From assembly GCF_000716785.1 (NCBI RefSeq), contig NZ_JNYY01000013.1, positions 124,001-188,000 on the forward strand: DNA of 64,000 nucleotides, written 5' to 3'. The position numbers and the translations under genes were made by a program. The notes beneath the pieces were generated by a model, which worked only from the letters and a program-made list of their open reading frames with translations, did not search any database and was not told where the DNA came from. The stretch is from Amycolatopsis vancoresmycina. GTDB lineage: Bacteria; Actinomycetota; Actinomycetes; Mycobacteriales; Pseudonocardiaceae. Shown in pieces: positions 38,687-46,683 of this stretch; the first letter of the stretch is position 1; each line of letters begins with the position of its first letter.

Positions 38687-39109
38687 TCACGAGCCGGCCG
38701 GAGGTGTGCTCGGGGTGCCTGCCTCGTGACCCCGTCGGCCGTGGGTGCGGCGCTCGTCCTTCATCTGCTGTTCGTGCAGGTGGCGGCGGCCTCCGGTGAG
38801 CGACGTGAGCAGCTCGCGCTCAAGGTCGCGGCACGCCTTGTAGTACCCGTCGTCGTACTCCTCGACGACCTGGAATGTCCACCGATCGGGTAACACGTTG
38901 AGCCCGATCAGCTCCTCGGAGATGCGCCGCGCCCAGTCGCCGTGGCCGGCCTTCTCGAGCTGCTCCACGGCTTCGCCGAGGGCCAGGTCCGCGCTCCCGG
39001 TCAGCTGGTGGAACGAGTAGAGGTGCCCGCGGGCGCGCTCGATCGTCTCGAGCGCCTCGGTGACCTTGCCGACGGCTTCGACGGTGGCGGCGTCAGGGTT
39101 CTCGTCCAT
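38687..39109 (-). CDS. Conserved hypothetical helical protein (140 aa)
   Basis: 140 residues from ATG at 39109. A helical bundle (VGKVTEALETIERARGHLY, LALGEAVEQLEKAGH) and an RRISEELIGLNVLPDRWTFQ segment, then a basic His/Arg tail rich in Gln. I recall similar actinobacterial hypotheticals but no function. It lies just downstream of the terminator of the NlpC/P60 gene. Confidence 0.65.
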   Translation of the reverse strand: MDENPDAATVEAVGKVTEALETIERARGHLYSFHQLTGSADLALGEAVEQLEKAGHGDWARRISEELIGLNVLPDRWTFQVVEEYDDGYYKACRDLERELLTSLTGGRRHLHEQQMKDERRTHGRRGHEAGTPSTPPAGS

Positions 39110-39118
39110 GCGCGAAAA

Positions 39119-39160
39119 GTGCCCCGTTCCGCGATTTCTACACCTCGCGGGACGGGGCAC
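39119..39160 (-). terminator. Rho-independent terminator of the NlpC/P60 gene
   Basis: 16-base arms (39119-39134 and 39145-39160) with one mismatch enclose a 10-base loop; in the minus direction the stem is followed at once by TTTT. It begins 11 bases after the NlpC/P60 gene stop. Confidence 0.8.
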
Positions 39161-39170
39161 CGGCCGGACC

Positions 39171-40223
39171 TCACGCCGTGGGGCGCGTGGCTCCCGCGTA
39201 CTCGCTCATCAGCGGCGAGATCTTGACGACGTCACCGCTCGTCGGTGCGTGCACCATCTTGCCGTCGCCGATGTACATGCCGATGTGGGACACAGGGGAG
39301 TAGTAGGCGACCAGGTCGCCGGGCTGCAGCTGGTCCCGCGACACCGGGGTGCCGAAGCCGGCCTGCGCCGAGGACGTCCGGGGCAGGGTGATGCCCGCCT
39401 GCTTGTACGCCCACTGCATGAGGCCCGAGCAGTCGAACGTGCTCGGCCCGGTGGCGCCCCAGACGTACGCGCTGCCGAGCTTGCTCAGCGCCGCGTTGAC
39501 CGCTGCCTGCGCCGCCGCGGTGGGCGCCTTGACGTTCGGTGCCGCGCCGCCGGTGTCCTTCTGGGCGGCCTTGTCCGCGCTGCTGAGGTTCCGGCTCTGC
39601 GCCTCGATCTGGTCGATCTGGCCCTGGAGGTCCTTCTTCTTGGCCTCGATGTCCGAAGCCAGCTTCGCCGCCGCGTCACGCGCGTCCTGCGCCCGCTTCG
39701 CCGCGTCGGCCGCCGCCTTCTCCGCCGCCGTCGCCTTGTTCGCGGCGGTGGAGAGGTTGTCCATCGCGGCATTCTTGTCGGTGGCGATGACCTCGAGTGC
39801 CGCCGACCGGTCCAGGAAGTCCTGAGTGGACGCTCCCGCCAGCAGCGCCGACAGCTTGTTCATCTGGACGCCGCCGGTGAACGACGCGCCGGCGAACTTG
39901 TCCACTTCGGACTGGTACTTCTGCTTCGCGTCGATGGCCTGCGCACCGGCGTTCTTCGCGGCGGTCACGTCGGCGTTGGCCTTGTCGAGCTGGCCCTGCT
40001 TGGCGGTCAGGTCGTCCTGGGCGCGGAGCAGGTCCTCGTTGAGCTTTTCCGCCTGCGCCGCGAGATCGCGGTACTTGGCGAGGGCGTCCGACCCGGTGGG
40101 CGGGGCCTGGAGGACGGGGATGGGGGCGGCGGTGGCCGCCGGCTGGGCCATGGTGACGACGGTGATCACCGAGGCCGCGGCGAGGGCACCTGACACCACG
40201 CGCTTGACGGGATGCGAACGCAT
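39171..40223 (-). CDS. Secreted NlpC/P60 peptidoglycan endopeptidase with coiled coil
   Basis: 350 residues from ATG at 40223. Signal peptide to about residue 33 (VSGALAAASVITVVTMAQPA). Residues about 45-225 are a long coiled coil (RDLAAQAEKLNEDLLRAQDDL and similar). The C-terminal 115 residues are NlpC/P60: TFDCSGLMQWAYKQAG has the catalytic Cys and SHIGMYIGDGKMVHAP the His. RipC-like enzymes cut stem peptides during cell separation and are controlled by the coiled coil. Divergent from another cell-wall enzyme gene at 40636. Confidence 0.92.
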   Translation of the reverse strand: MRSHPVKRVVSGALAAASVITVVTMAQPAATAAPIPVLQAPPTGSDALAKYRDLAAQAEKLNEDLLRAQDDLTAKQGQLDKANADVTAAKNAGAQAIDAKQKYQSEVDKFAGASFTGGVQMNKLSALLAGASTQDFLDRSAALEVIATDKNAAMDNLSTAANKATAAEKAAADAAKRAQDARDAAAKLASDIEAKKKDLQGQIDQIEAQSRNLSSADKAAQKDTGGAAPNVKAPTAAAQAAVNAALSKLGSAYVWGATGPSTFDCSGLMQWAYKQAGITLPRTSSAQAGFGTPVSRDQLQPGDLVAYYSPVSHIGMYIGDGKMVHAPTSGDVVKISPLMSEYAGATRPTA

Positions 40224-40635
40224 TCTCGCGCGGGTCTCCTTTGCTGATCGGCCGCCGACGGGCACCGGGGCGGCGAGTCGGGGGCCTCGCCCGTGCCCGG
40301 CGCGCGCTTTACCGCAACAGGAAGAGCGCGCGGCGGGGTCCGGTACCCGGCAGAGGGGGTATCGGCGGCGATCTCGCGTCGCCGTCTCCTGACGACCGGG
40401 GGCCGCGAGATCTCGAACAGGTTACGAAACGAGCACGACACCGTCCAGGCCGGGGTCGGTCGAAACTCTCCGTGACGCTCGCTCACACGCCTGGACCAGG
40501 GGGAACCCGAACGGATTGTGGCTGGGATTACAAGCGGTCGCAGCCGAAAGAGCGCGTGAATCCAGTTTGTACGTCCCTTGTATCCGGTTCGGTGATCCTC
40601 CTGGCCGTACCGATTCCGACCCATGGAGGACAAGG
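40224..40635. other. 412-base divergent control region between two cell-wall hydrolase genes
   Basis: No coding region is credible here. An inverted repeat GATCTCGCG/CGCGAGATC (40370-40378, 40404-40412) could form a leader hairpin for the NlpC/P60 gene. The plus-strand half (40485-40590) has stretches resembling part of a c-di-AMP riboswitch, but the conserved 3' half is missing. Both genes probably share regulation from this segment. Confidence 0.4.
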
Positions 40636-41466
40636 ATGTTCACGAAGGCCGCCGTGCTCACGGCGCTCACCGCCGCGACGTTCGCCGTGGCCGCACCGGC
40701 CCAGGCCGAGACTGCGGCCACGACGGCTCTGCCAGGAGCGAACATGGAGGCCGTGCTGAAGGCGGCCCAGATCGACCCGCGCCGCGCCGACGACACCCAG
40801 ACCCCGGGCGCCCACGACAGCGTCCTGCTCGTCGAGCAGGCGCTGCAGGCGAAGGGGCTGCTCGACAGCCAGTACGTCGACGGGTACTTCGGCACCACCA
40901 CGATCTCGGCGTACTCGCAGTACCAGAAGTCGTTGGGCTACACCGGGATCGACGCCTCCGGCCTGCCGGGCAAGACGTCGCTGGAGAAGCTGGGCGAAGG
41001 CCGGTACACGGTCACCAACGCGGTTTCCGCCGGCAGCCAGGTGACCTACCACGGCAAGACCCTCAACACCCGCACCAAGGCGATGCTCGTGGCCGCGGAG
41101 GGCAAGGTCGGCTTCCAGGTCACCCTGACGCAGGGTTCGTACAACCCCGGTGGCGTCGACGCCTCGGCCGGGACGCACGACGGCGGCGGCGCGATGGACA
41201 TCTCGGTGTCCGGCATGTCGTCGACCACCCGCACCAACCTGCTGAAGGCGCTGCGCAACGTCGGCTTCGCGGCCTGGTACCGCACGCCGGCGCAGGGCTT
41301 CGACTACCACATCCACGCGATGGCCGTCTCCGACCCGGACCTGTCGTCGGGTGCCCAGCACCAGACCGGCGACTACTACCTGGGCATGAACGGACTGGCC
41401 GGCCGCGGCGCCGACGACGGCCCGCAGGTCCCGAAGGTGACGTGGGAGGAGTACCAGCGCGGCTGA
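40636..41466 (+). CDS. Secreted peptidoglycan-binding protein with M15-like peptidase domain
   Basis: 276 residues, ATG at 40636 behind GGAGGA. Signal peptide about 1-24 (AATFAVAAPAQAE). Residues about 40-115 form a PG_binding_1-type domain (LLVEQALQAKGLLDSQYVDGYFG). The C-terminal part has the M15 zinc pattern GTHDGGGAMDIS and DYHIHAM. It probably binds and trims peptidoglycan stem peptides. A strong terminator follows. Confidence 0.85.
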   Translation: MFTKAAVLTALTAATFAVAAPAQAETAATTALPGANMEAVLKAAQIDPRRADDTQTPGAHDSVLLVEQALQAKGLLDSQYVDGYFGTTTISAYSQYQKSLGYTGIDASGLPGKTSLEKLGEGRYTVTNAVSAGSQVTYHGKTLNTRTKAMLVAAEGKVGFQVTLTQGSYNPGGVDASAGTHDGGGAMDISVSGMSSTTRTNLLKALRNVGFAAWYRTPAQGFDYHIHAMAVSDPDLSSGAQHQTGDYYLGMNGLAGRGADDGPQVPKVTWEEYQRG

Positions 41467-41477
41467 CGCCGGGCGCC

Positions 41478-41505
41478 CGCCCGGCCGTGGTGGCACGGCC
41501 GGGCG
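41478..41505 (+). terminator. Perfect 12-bp stem terminator
   Basis: CGCCCGGCCGTG (41478-41489) pairs exactly with 41494-41505 around a GTGG loop, 11 bases after the M15-like gene stop. Confidence 0.75.
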
Positions 41506-41549
41506 CACCGGTGGTTTGATCGAAGGACCAACGACTTGGGGGTGCTTCG

Positions 41550-42368
41550 ATGCCGCAGAAGGCGTTCCGGTTCGGCGTGGTCGCGGGCGCGACGGAGGGC
41601 GGCGCGAACTGGCTCGCCACCGCCCGCCGGGCCGAAGAGCTCGGCTATTCGACGCTGCTGTGCCCGGACAACCTGAACATGCCGACGCCGACCGCGGCGC
41701 TCGCGGCCGCCGCGGCGGCGACGACCGAGCTGCGCGTCGGCTCGTTCGTCCTCGCCAGCCCGTTGCGCACCGCGCGGGCGGCCGCCTGGGAGGCGCGCAG
41801 CCTGACGGTCGTCACGAACGGCCGGTTCGAGCTCGGCCTCGGCACCGGGCGGCCGGAAATGCGGCAGCAGGCCGGGGAACTCGGGCTGCCCTACGGTTCC
41901 GGGCCGGAGCGGCTCGACTCGATTTCCGAGACGATCGACCACGTCCGCCGGCTCGACGGCGACGCGCACACGCCGGTGATGATCGCCGCGGGCGGCCCGA
42001 AGGTGCGCCGCCTGGCCGGGCTGAAGGCCGACATCGTCACGATGGCCGGCGGCGTGCTCACCACCCGGGACGAAATGTCCGGGCACGTCGAAGAAGTCCG
42101 GTCGGTGGCCGGTGACCGCGACCTCGAGTTCGCGATGAACATCTGGGTCGTCGGCGAACAGGTGCCGCCGTGGATCCGCGGGTTCATCGGCGTCGACGCC
42201 GAGACGCTGATCGAGCACGACTCGCTGGGCATCCTCCGCGGCGGCGTCGACGACATGGTGGCGGAGCTCGAACGCCGCCGCGAGGAGCAGGGCCTGTCCT
42301 ACTTCAGCGTCAACGGCGCGTTCCTCGAAGAGTTCGCTCCGGTGGTGGAGCGGCTGTCGGGGAAGTGA
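41550..42368 (+). CDS. Luciferase-like (LLM) F420-dependent oxidoreductase, TIGR03621-like
   Basis: 272 residues. LLM TIM-barrel features: FGVVAGATEGGANWLATARRAEELGY, LRVGSFVLASPLRTAR, RFELGLGTGRPEMR, MIAAGGPKVRRLAG. In actinobacteria this subgroup is predicted to use F420; the substrate is unknown. Its last 59 bases overlap the end of the convergent dehydratase gene. Confidence 0.88.
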   Translation: MPQKAFRFGVVAGATEGGANWLATARRAEELGYSTLLCPDNLNMPTPTAALAAAAAATTELRVGSFVLASPLRTARAAAWEARSLTVVTNGRFELGLGTGRPEMRQQAGELGLPYGSGPERLDSISETIDHVRRLDGDAHTPVMIAAGGPKVRRLAGLKADIVTMAGGVLTTRDEMSGHVEEVRSVAGDRDLEFAMNIWVVGEQVPPWIRGFIGVDAETLIEHDSLGILRGGVDDMVAELERRREEQGLSYFSVNGAFLEEFAPVVERLSGK

Positions 42369-43272
42369 GCGTCGCGGGGTCGGTGTTGGCGCCGCAGAGC
42401 ACGACGGCGACCCGTTCGCCCGGCGCGGGCCGGTAGGCGCCGGAGAGCAGGGCGGCGAACGCCGTCGCGCCGCCGGGCTCGACGGCGAGGCGGTAGCGGT
42501 CCCACAGCGCCGTTCTGGCTTCGAGAATCGCAGTGTCGTCCACCAGCACCGAACCCGCGTCCGTCCGGGTGGCGACCGCGAAGGCGATGTCACCGAGCCG
42601 GGACGCACCCAGCGAGTCGGCGGCGATGCCGGAGACCTCGACCGTCACGGGTGCGCCCGCGGCCAGCGCCGCGTTGAGCGTGGGGATCGCGCGCGGCTCG
42701 ACGCCGACCACCCGCGCCCGGCCCTCGACCGCGGCGGCGACGCCGGCCAGCAGCCCGCCGCCGCCGACCGCGACCAGGACGGTGTCCAGGCCGCCGGTCT
42801 GCTCCAGCAGTTCGAGGCCGAGGGTGCCCTGCCCGGCGCAGATGTCCGGCTGGTCGTAGGCGTGGCAGAACAGCGCCCCGGAGTCCGCGGCGGCCTTCAC
42901 GGCCGCGTCGTAGGCGTCGGCGTACTTCTCGCCCACCAGCTCCACCGCCGCGCCGAGCTGCCGCAGTTTCGCGACCTTCACCGCGGGCGCGGTCGCCGGG
43001 ACGTAGACCCGCGCCGGGAGGCCGAACTCGCGGGCGGCGTGGGCGACGGCGAGCCCGGCGTTGCCGCCCGAAGCCGTCACGACGCCGGTTTGCTCGCCGG
43101 CGACGAGGATCCGGTTGAAGGCGCCGCGGGCCTTGAACGACCCGGTGTGCTGCAGCTGTTCCAGCTTGAACCACACGCCGTCGTCCGCGAACACCGGCGT
43201 CCGGCGGACGCGGCCCTCGATGCGCGCGGCCGCCCGGGCCACGTCCGCAGTGCTGATCATGCCCTCCAGCAT
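42310..43272 (-). CDS. PLP-dependent threonine/serine dehydratase-like enzyme
   Basis: 320 residues; ATG at 43272, or 43260 (MISTADV) as alternative. Fold-type II PLP enzyme: GSFKARGAFNR has the Schiff-base Lys, ASGGNAGLAVAHAA binds the substrate carboxylate, and VAVGGGGLLAGV is the phosphate loop. Lacks a regulatory ACT domain, so it is of the catabolic type, acting on threonine, serine or a hydroxy amino acid. Divergent from a LysR gene, its probable regulator. Confidence 0.88.
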   Translation of the reverse strand: MLEGMISTADVARAAARIEGRVRRTPVFADDGVWFKLEQLQHTGSFKARGAFNRILVAGEQTGVVTASGGNAGLAVAHAAREFGLPARVYVPATAPAVKVAKLRQLGAAVELVGEKYADAYDAAVKAAADSGALFCHAYDQPDICAGQGTLGLELLEQTGGLDTVLVAVGGGGLLAGVAAAVEGRARVVGVEPRAIPTLNAALAAGAPVTVEVSGIAADSLGASRLGDIAFAVATRTDAGSVLVDDTAILEARTALWDRYRLAVEPGGATAFAALLSGAYRPAPGERVAVVLCGANTDPATLTSPTAAPPPERTLRGTRR

Positions 43273-43286
43273 GCGCGCGGGCCGCC

Positions 43287-43331
43287 GTAAGCACCAGCGA
43301 CGTCTCCTATGCTGGCATTAGCGACGCTTAC
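43287..43331. promoter_or_regulatory. Nested inverted repeats in LysR/dehydratase intergenic region
   Basis: Outer arms GTAAGC (43287-43292) and GCTTAC (43326-43331), inner arms CCAGC (43294-43298) and GCTGG (43311-43315), plus a repeated AGCGACG. The 73-base gap between divergent genes is where LysR regulators usually bind. Confidence 0.5.
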
Positions 43332-43345
43332 GGCTGGAGGTCTCC

Positions 43346-44224
43346 GTGCTCGACGCCCACCGCCTCGCCGTGCTGGCCGAGGTCGCGCACGCCGGCTCGA
43401 TCGCCGCGGCTGCCCAGCGGCTCGCCTTCACGCCGTCCGCCGTCTCGCAGCAGCTGGCCAAGCTGGAGCGTGACGCCGGCGCCCGGCTGCTGCACCGCCA
43501 CCCGCGCGGCGTCACCCTGACGACCGCCGGGGAGGAGCTGCTCGTCCACGCCGAGGCGATCGTCGGGGAACTGCGTGCGGCGGAGCGGACGGTCCGCGCC
43601 CTGCTCGACGAGGAGCTCACCGTCGGCACGTTCGCGAGCGCGGGCATGACACTGGTGCCCGCCGCGCTCGCCGGTTTCCGCCGCGACCACCCCGGCGTGG
43701 CGCTGCGGCTGCTGGACCTGGAGCCGCCCGACGGGTACGGCCTGGTCAGCTCGCGCGACCTCGACCTGCTGATCACCCACCGCTATCCCGGCGCTCCGCT
43801 GCCCGACCCGCGCGGCCTGCAGCGGACGCTGCTGCGCTCGGAGCGGTTCCGGCTGATCCTGCCGAAGGGGCACCCGAAGGCGGGCGCCCGCCGGCTCACG
43901 CTGCGCGCACTGGCCGGGGAGGACTGGATCTCCGGCAGCCGGGGCGTGCCCAACCGCGCCTGCCTGGAGCAGCTCGCCGACGCCGCCGGCGTCCGGTTGC
44001 GGGTGGCCTACGAGACGCGGGACTACCAGGTGATCCTGGCGCTGGTGGAGGCCGGGCTGGGGATCGCGTTCGTGCCGGAAAGCGTGCTCGAGCGGGTGGC
44101 GCCGGAGCGCGTCGAGGTGCGCGACGCGACGGACGCGCGGCCGGCGCGGGACATCTTCGTGGTGCACCACCGGCGGCCGGGGAAGCTGGTGGCCGAGATG
44201 GTGGCCCGGCTCAGTCCGCGGTAG
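43346..44224 (+). CDS. LysR-family transcriptional regulator
   Basis: 292 residues; GTG at 43346 behind GGAGGT. HTH (AVLAEVAHAGSIAAAAQRLAF, SAVSQQLAKLERDAGARLLHR) and a substrate-binding domain. Divergent from the dehydratase, with paired inverted repeats between, so likely its regulator. Its 3' end overlaps the convergent ArsR-like gene by 14 bases. Confidence 0.93.
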   Translation: MLDAHRLAVLAEVAHAGSIAAAAQRLAFTPSAVSQQLAKLERDAGARLLHRHPRGVTLTTAGEELLVHAEAIVGELRAAERTVRALLDEELTVGTFASAGMTLVPAALAGFRRDHPGVALRLLDLEPPDGYGLVSSRDLDLLITHRYPGAPLPDPRGLQRTLLRSERFRLILPKGHPKAGARRLTLRALAGEDWISGSRGVPNRACLEQLADAAGVRLRVAYETRDYQVILALVEAGLGIAFVPESVLERVAPERVEVRDATDARPARDIFVVHHRRPGKLVAEMVARLSPR

Positions 44225-44753
44225 CCGGCCCGGCGGCCGGGAACTGGATCGGGCTCAGCAGGTAGCGGACCCGGTCCGCGGTGGGTTCGTGGCCCATCCG
44301 GCGCACGATGACCTCCCGCAGCTCGCCGATCATTTCGGCCAGTTCGGCGCGGCTGAGCCACAGCGCGTGCTGCCGGTAGCCGACGAGGTCGGCGGCCGGG
44401 TCGGCGTCCTCGCGGTCGAGGTAGGCGTTGAACTCCGCGATGAGCGCGGCCATCGCGGTCGCGAACACGCGCCGGTGGTCCTCCTTCGGCACCGACGCCG
44501 CGGTGGCTTCGTCGACCACCACGCGTTCCCGGCGCAGGCGGTAGCGCCGCTCGACGGCGCCGTGCACCCGCTGCTCGCCCTCGATCTCGAGGATCCCGCC
44601 GTCGGCGAGCACGCCGACGTGCCGGTAGACGGTCGCCTTCGAGACGTCCGGCAGCCGTTCGCACAGCTCGGACGTGGTGCGGGTCCGGCCGCCCGCCATC
44701 GCGTGCACGATCCGCAGCCGCACCGGGTGCACCAGCAGGTTCAGGGAATCCAC
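44211..44753 (-). CDS. ArsR-like winged-helix regulator
   Basis: 180 residues. HTH at the N-terminus (HPVRLRIVHAMAGGRTRTTSELCERLPDVSKATVYRHVGVLADGG) read in parts as a typical ArsR/HTH_20 wing, then a helical C-terminal domain. Divergent from an alpha/beta hydrolase gene, with a perfect GTTCTCAA-AG-TTGAGAAC site between them, so it probably represses that gene and itself. Confidence 0.87.
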   Translation of the reverse strand: MDSLNLLVHPVRLRIVHAMAGGRTRTTSELCERLPDVSKATVYRHVGVLADGGILEIEGEQRVHGAVERRYRLRRERVVVDEATAASVPKEDHRRVFATAMAALIAEFNAYLDREDADPAADLVGYRQHALWLSRAELAEMIGELREVIVRRMGHEPTADRVRYLLSPIQFPAAGPATAD

Positions 44754-44779
44754 CCCCGCATGTTCTCATGCGTGATACC

Positions 44780-44797
44780 GTTCTCAAAGTTGAGAAC
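44780..44797. promoter_or_regulatory. Palindrome GTTCTCAAAGTTGAGAAC, probable operator
   Basis: Perfect 8-base arms with a 2-base spacer, in the 62-base gap between the divergent ArsR-like gene (start 44753) and hydrolase gene (start 44816). A further half site GTTCTCA lies at 44762-44768. Confidence 0.7.
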
Positions 44798-44815
44798 GCA
44801 GATCTGGAGGGGACC

Positions 44816-45694
44816 ATGCCCGTCATCGAACCGCCGCAAGGACGCACCTTCACCGTCGCCGGCCGACGGCTGCTGCTGGATCGCGCGGGCACCGGCGGCC
44901 CGCCCGTCGTGCTGCTGCCGGGGGCCGGGCTCGTCGGCCTGGACTACCTGAACGTCCACACCGCGGTCGCGGAGTTCACGACGAGCGTGCTCTACGATCG
45001 CGCCGGCACCGGCTGGAGCGACCCGGTCGCGCTGCCGCGCACCGCGGCCGAAGTGGCGACGGAGCTGCGGGACCTCCTGCGTGCCGCCGAGGTCGAGGGG
45101 CCGTACGTGCTCGCCGCGCATTCCCTCGGCGCCGCCTACGCCCGGCGGTTCACCCAGCTGTTCCCGGCCGACGTCGCCGGGCTGCTCCTGCTGGATCCAG
45201 GACACGAAGACCTCTTCGCGCACCTGCCCGCCGAAGCGGCGGAGCTGAACGAACGGATGAAGCAGGCCGCGGCCGACATGCCGGACCTGACCGAGGCGCA
45301 GCTCCGGGCCGCGCGGGCGCAGTACGCCGAGCTGTTCGCGAAGTGGCCATCCGACGTGCGGGAGAAGCTGGTCGAGCACCACCTGACCACGTGGCGGACG
45401 GTGCTCGACGAGACGAAGGACGAGGACGACGTCCACGCCGAACTGCGGGCCGGTGGTGCGCTCCCGGACGTCCCGCTGATCGTGCTCACCGCGATGGGCC
45501 GCAACCCGTACTGGGCGCAGTTCGGTTCCGAGGAGCTCATCGCGGCGGCCCAGCGCGGAATCCGCGACCTGCACGCGTCGATCGCGGCCGCGGTCCCGCG
45601 GGGCGAGCACCGGGTGCTGGACGACGCCGCGCACCAGTTCCTGCACATCCAGCGCGAGGACGCCGTCGTGCAGGCGATCCGCGACCTCAGCTGA
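44816..45694 (+). CDS. Alpha/beta hydrolase
   Basis: 292 residues from ATG at 44816 with GGAGGGG upstream. VVLLPGAGLVG oxyanion region, LYDRAGTGWSD, nucleophile elbow AAHSLGAAYARR (Ser), a late Asp in LTAMGRNPYW region less clear, and His in DDAAHQFLHIQ. Substrate unknown. Controlled by the divergent ArsR-like gene, judging by the shared palindrome. It overlaps the LysR gene at its 3' end by eight bases. Confidence 0.88.
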   Translation: MPVIEPPQGRTFTVAGRRLLLDRAGTGGPPVVLLPGAGLVGLDYLNVHTAVAEFTTSVLYDRAGTGWSDPVALPRTAAEVATELRDLLRAAEVEGPYVLAAHSLGAAYARRFTQLFPADVAGLLLLDPGHEDLFAHLPAEAAELNERMKQAAADMPDLTEAQLRAARAQYAELFAKWPSDVREKLVEHHLTTWRTVLDETKDEDDVHAELRAGGALPDVPLIVLTAMGRNPYWAQFGSEELIAAAQRGIRDLHASIAAAVPRGEHRVLDDAAHQFLHIQREDAVVQAIRDLS

Positions 45695-46610
45695 CCGCGC
45701 GGCCGGCGCCCTCGAACCGGGTCGAGGCCTTCCGCAGCGCGTCCAGGCACGCCCGCACCGCGCCGGTGTCCTCCTCGCCCGCCCGGCAGATCGCGAAGAT
45801 CGTCCGCGTCAGTGCGGGGCGGGTGGTCAGGATGCGGACGCCGTCCGGGAGGCGGTCGCGGGCCAGGCGGGGCACCAGCGCCGCGCCGACGTTGCCCGCC
45901 ACCAGGGCCAGCTGGGTCGGGTAACCGCCGACCGTGCAGCTGATCCGGGGATCCAGCCCCTGCTTGCGCAGCACCTGCACCAGCCACTCGTGGCAGCCGG
46001 ACCCAGCGGTCCAGCCGATCCACGGCAGATCGTCGACCTCGGACAGATCGACGGTCCGGCGGCGGGCCAGCCGGTGCCCGGCCGGCAGGGCGAGGTCGGC
46101 GACGTCGGCGAACAGCGCGGTGCCCGTGGCCGACGGCGGGATCGCGGTCGGGCGGTCGGCCCAGCTCTCCACGACGGCGACGTCGAGGTCGCCGGACACG
46201 ACCCGGGGGATCGTCTGCTCGGCCTCGCCCTCGTGCAGCGTCACGGCCAGCCGCGGGTGCTGCGCGGCCAGGGTGGCCAGCGCGGGGGGCAGCAGCGCGT
46301 GCACCGTCGTCGGGATCGCGCCGACCCGCAGCGGCCCGATGACGTCCTCGCGCAGCAGCTCCAGGTCCGCCTTGGCCTCCGCGACCTGCGCGAGGATCCG
46401 CTCGGCGTGCCCGGCCAGCACCTGCCCCGCCTTCGTCAGCCGGACGCCGCGGCCGCGCGGCTCCAGCAGCGGCTGCCCCGCTTCCCGTTCCAGTTTCGCC
46501 AGCTGCTGCGACACGCCGGACGGCGTCACGTGCAGGGACGCGGCCGCCGCGGCGACCGAGCCCTGGGTGGCGACGGCGTGCAGCGCCCGCATCCGCTCGA
46601 GTCCGAACAC
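45687..46610 (-). CDS. LysR-family transcriptional regulator
   Basis: 307 residues from GTG at 46610. HTH MRALHAVATQGSVAAAAASLHV ... SGVSQQLAKLEREAGQPLLE (parts), then a standard effector domain. Its start codon overlaps an inverted repeat CGGTAG-N5-CTACCG (46610-46626), a likely autoregulatory site. Divergent from an EamA exporter gene, which is the likely target. Confidence 0.92.
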   Translation of the reverse strand: MFGLERMRALHAVATQGSVAAAAASLHVTPSGVSQQLAKLEREAGQPLLEPRGRGVRLTKAGQVLAGHAERILAQVAEAKADLELLREDVIGPLRVGAIPTTVHALLPPALATLAAQHPRLAVTLHEGEAEQTIPRVVSGDLDVAVVESWADRPTAIPPSATGTALFADVADLALPAGHRLARRRTVDLSEVDDLPWIGWTAGSGCHEWLVQVLRKQGLDPRISCTVGGYPTQLALVAGNVGAALVPRLARDRLPDGVRILTTRPALTRTIFAICRAGEEDTGAVRACLDALRKASTRFEGAGRAVS

Positions 46611-46683
46611 GGTAGGGATGCTACCGAAATTCCCGCAGAAACATTCGCTTGTCCTTGACAGTTGCCGCCCGCACGCTGGAGAC

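Noticed and set aside
40224..40635. c-di-AMP (ydaO-type) riboswitch before the cell-wall hydrolase genes
   Set aside because: A stretch with GGGGGAACCCG and GTGAATCC recalls the 5' part of that riboswitch, which often precedes such genes, but the conserved CCCGACAGCTAACC 3' part is absent on both strands. A covariance search would decide.
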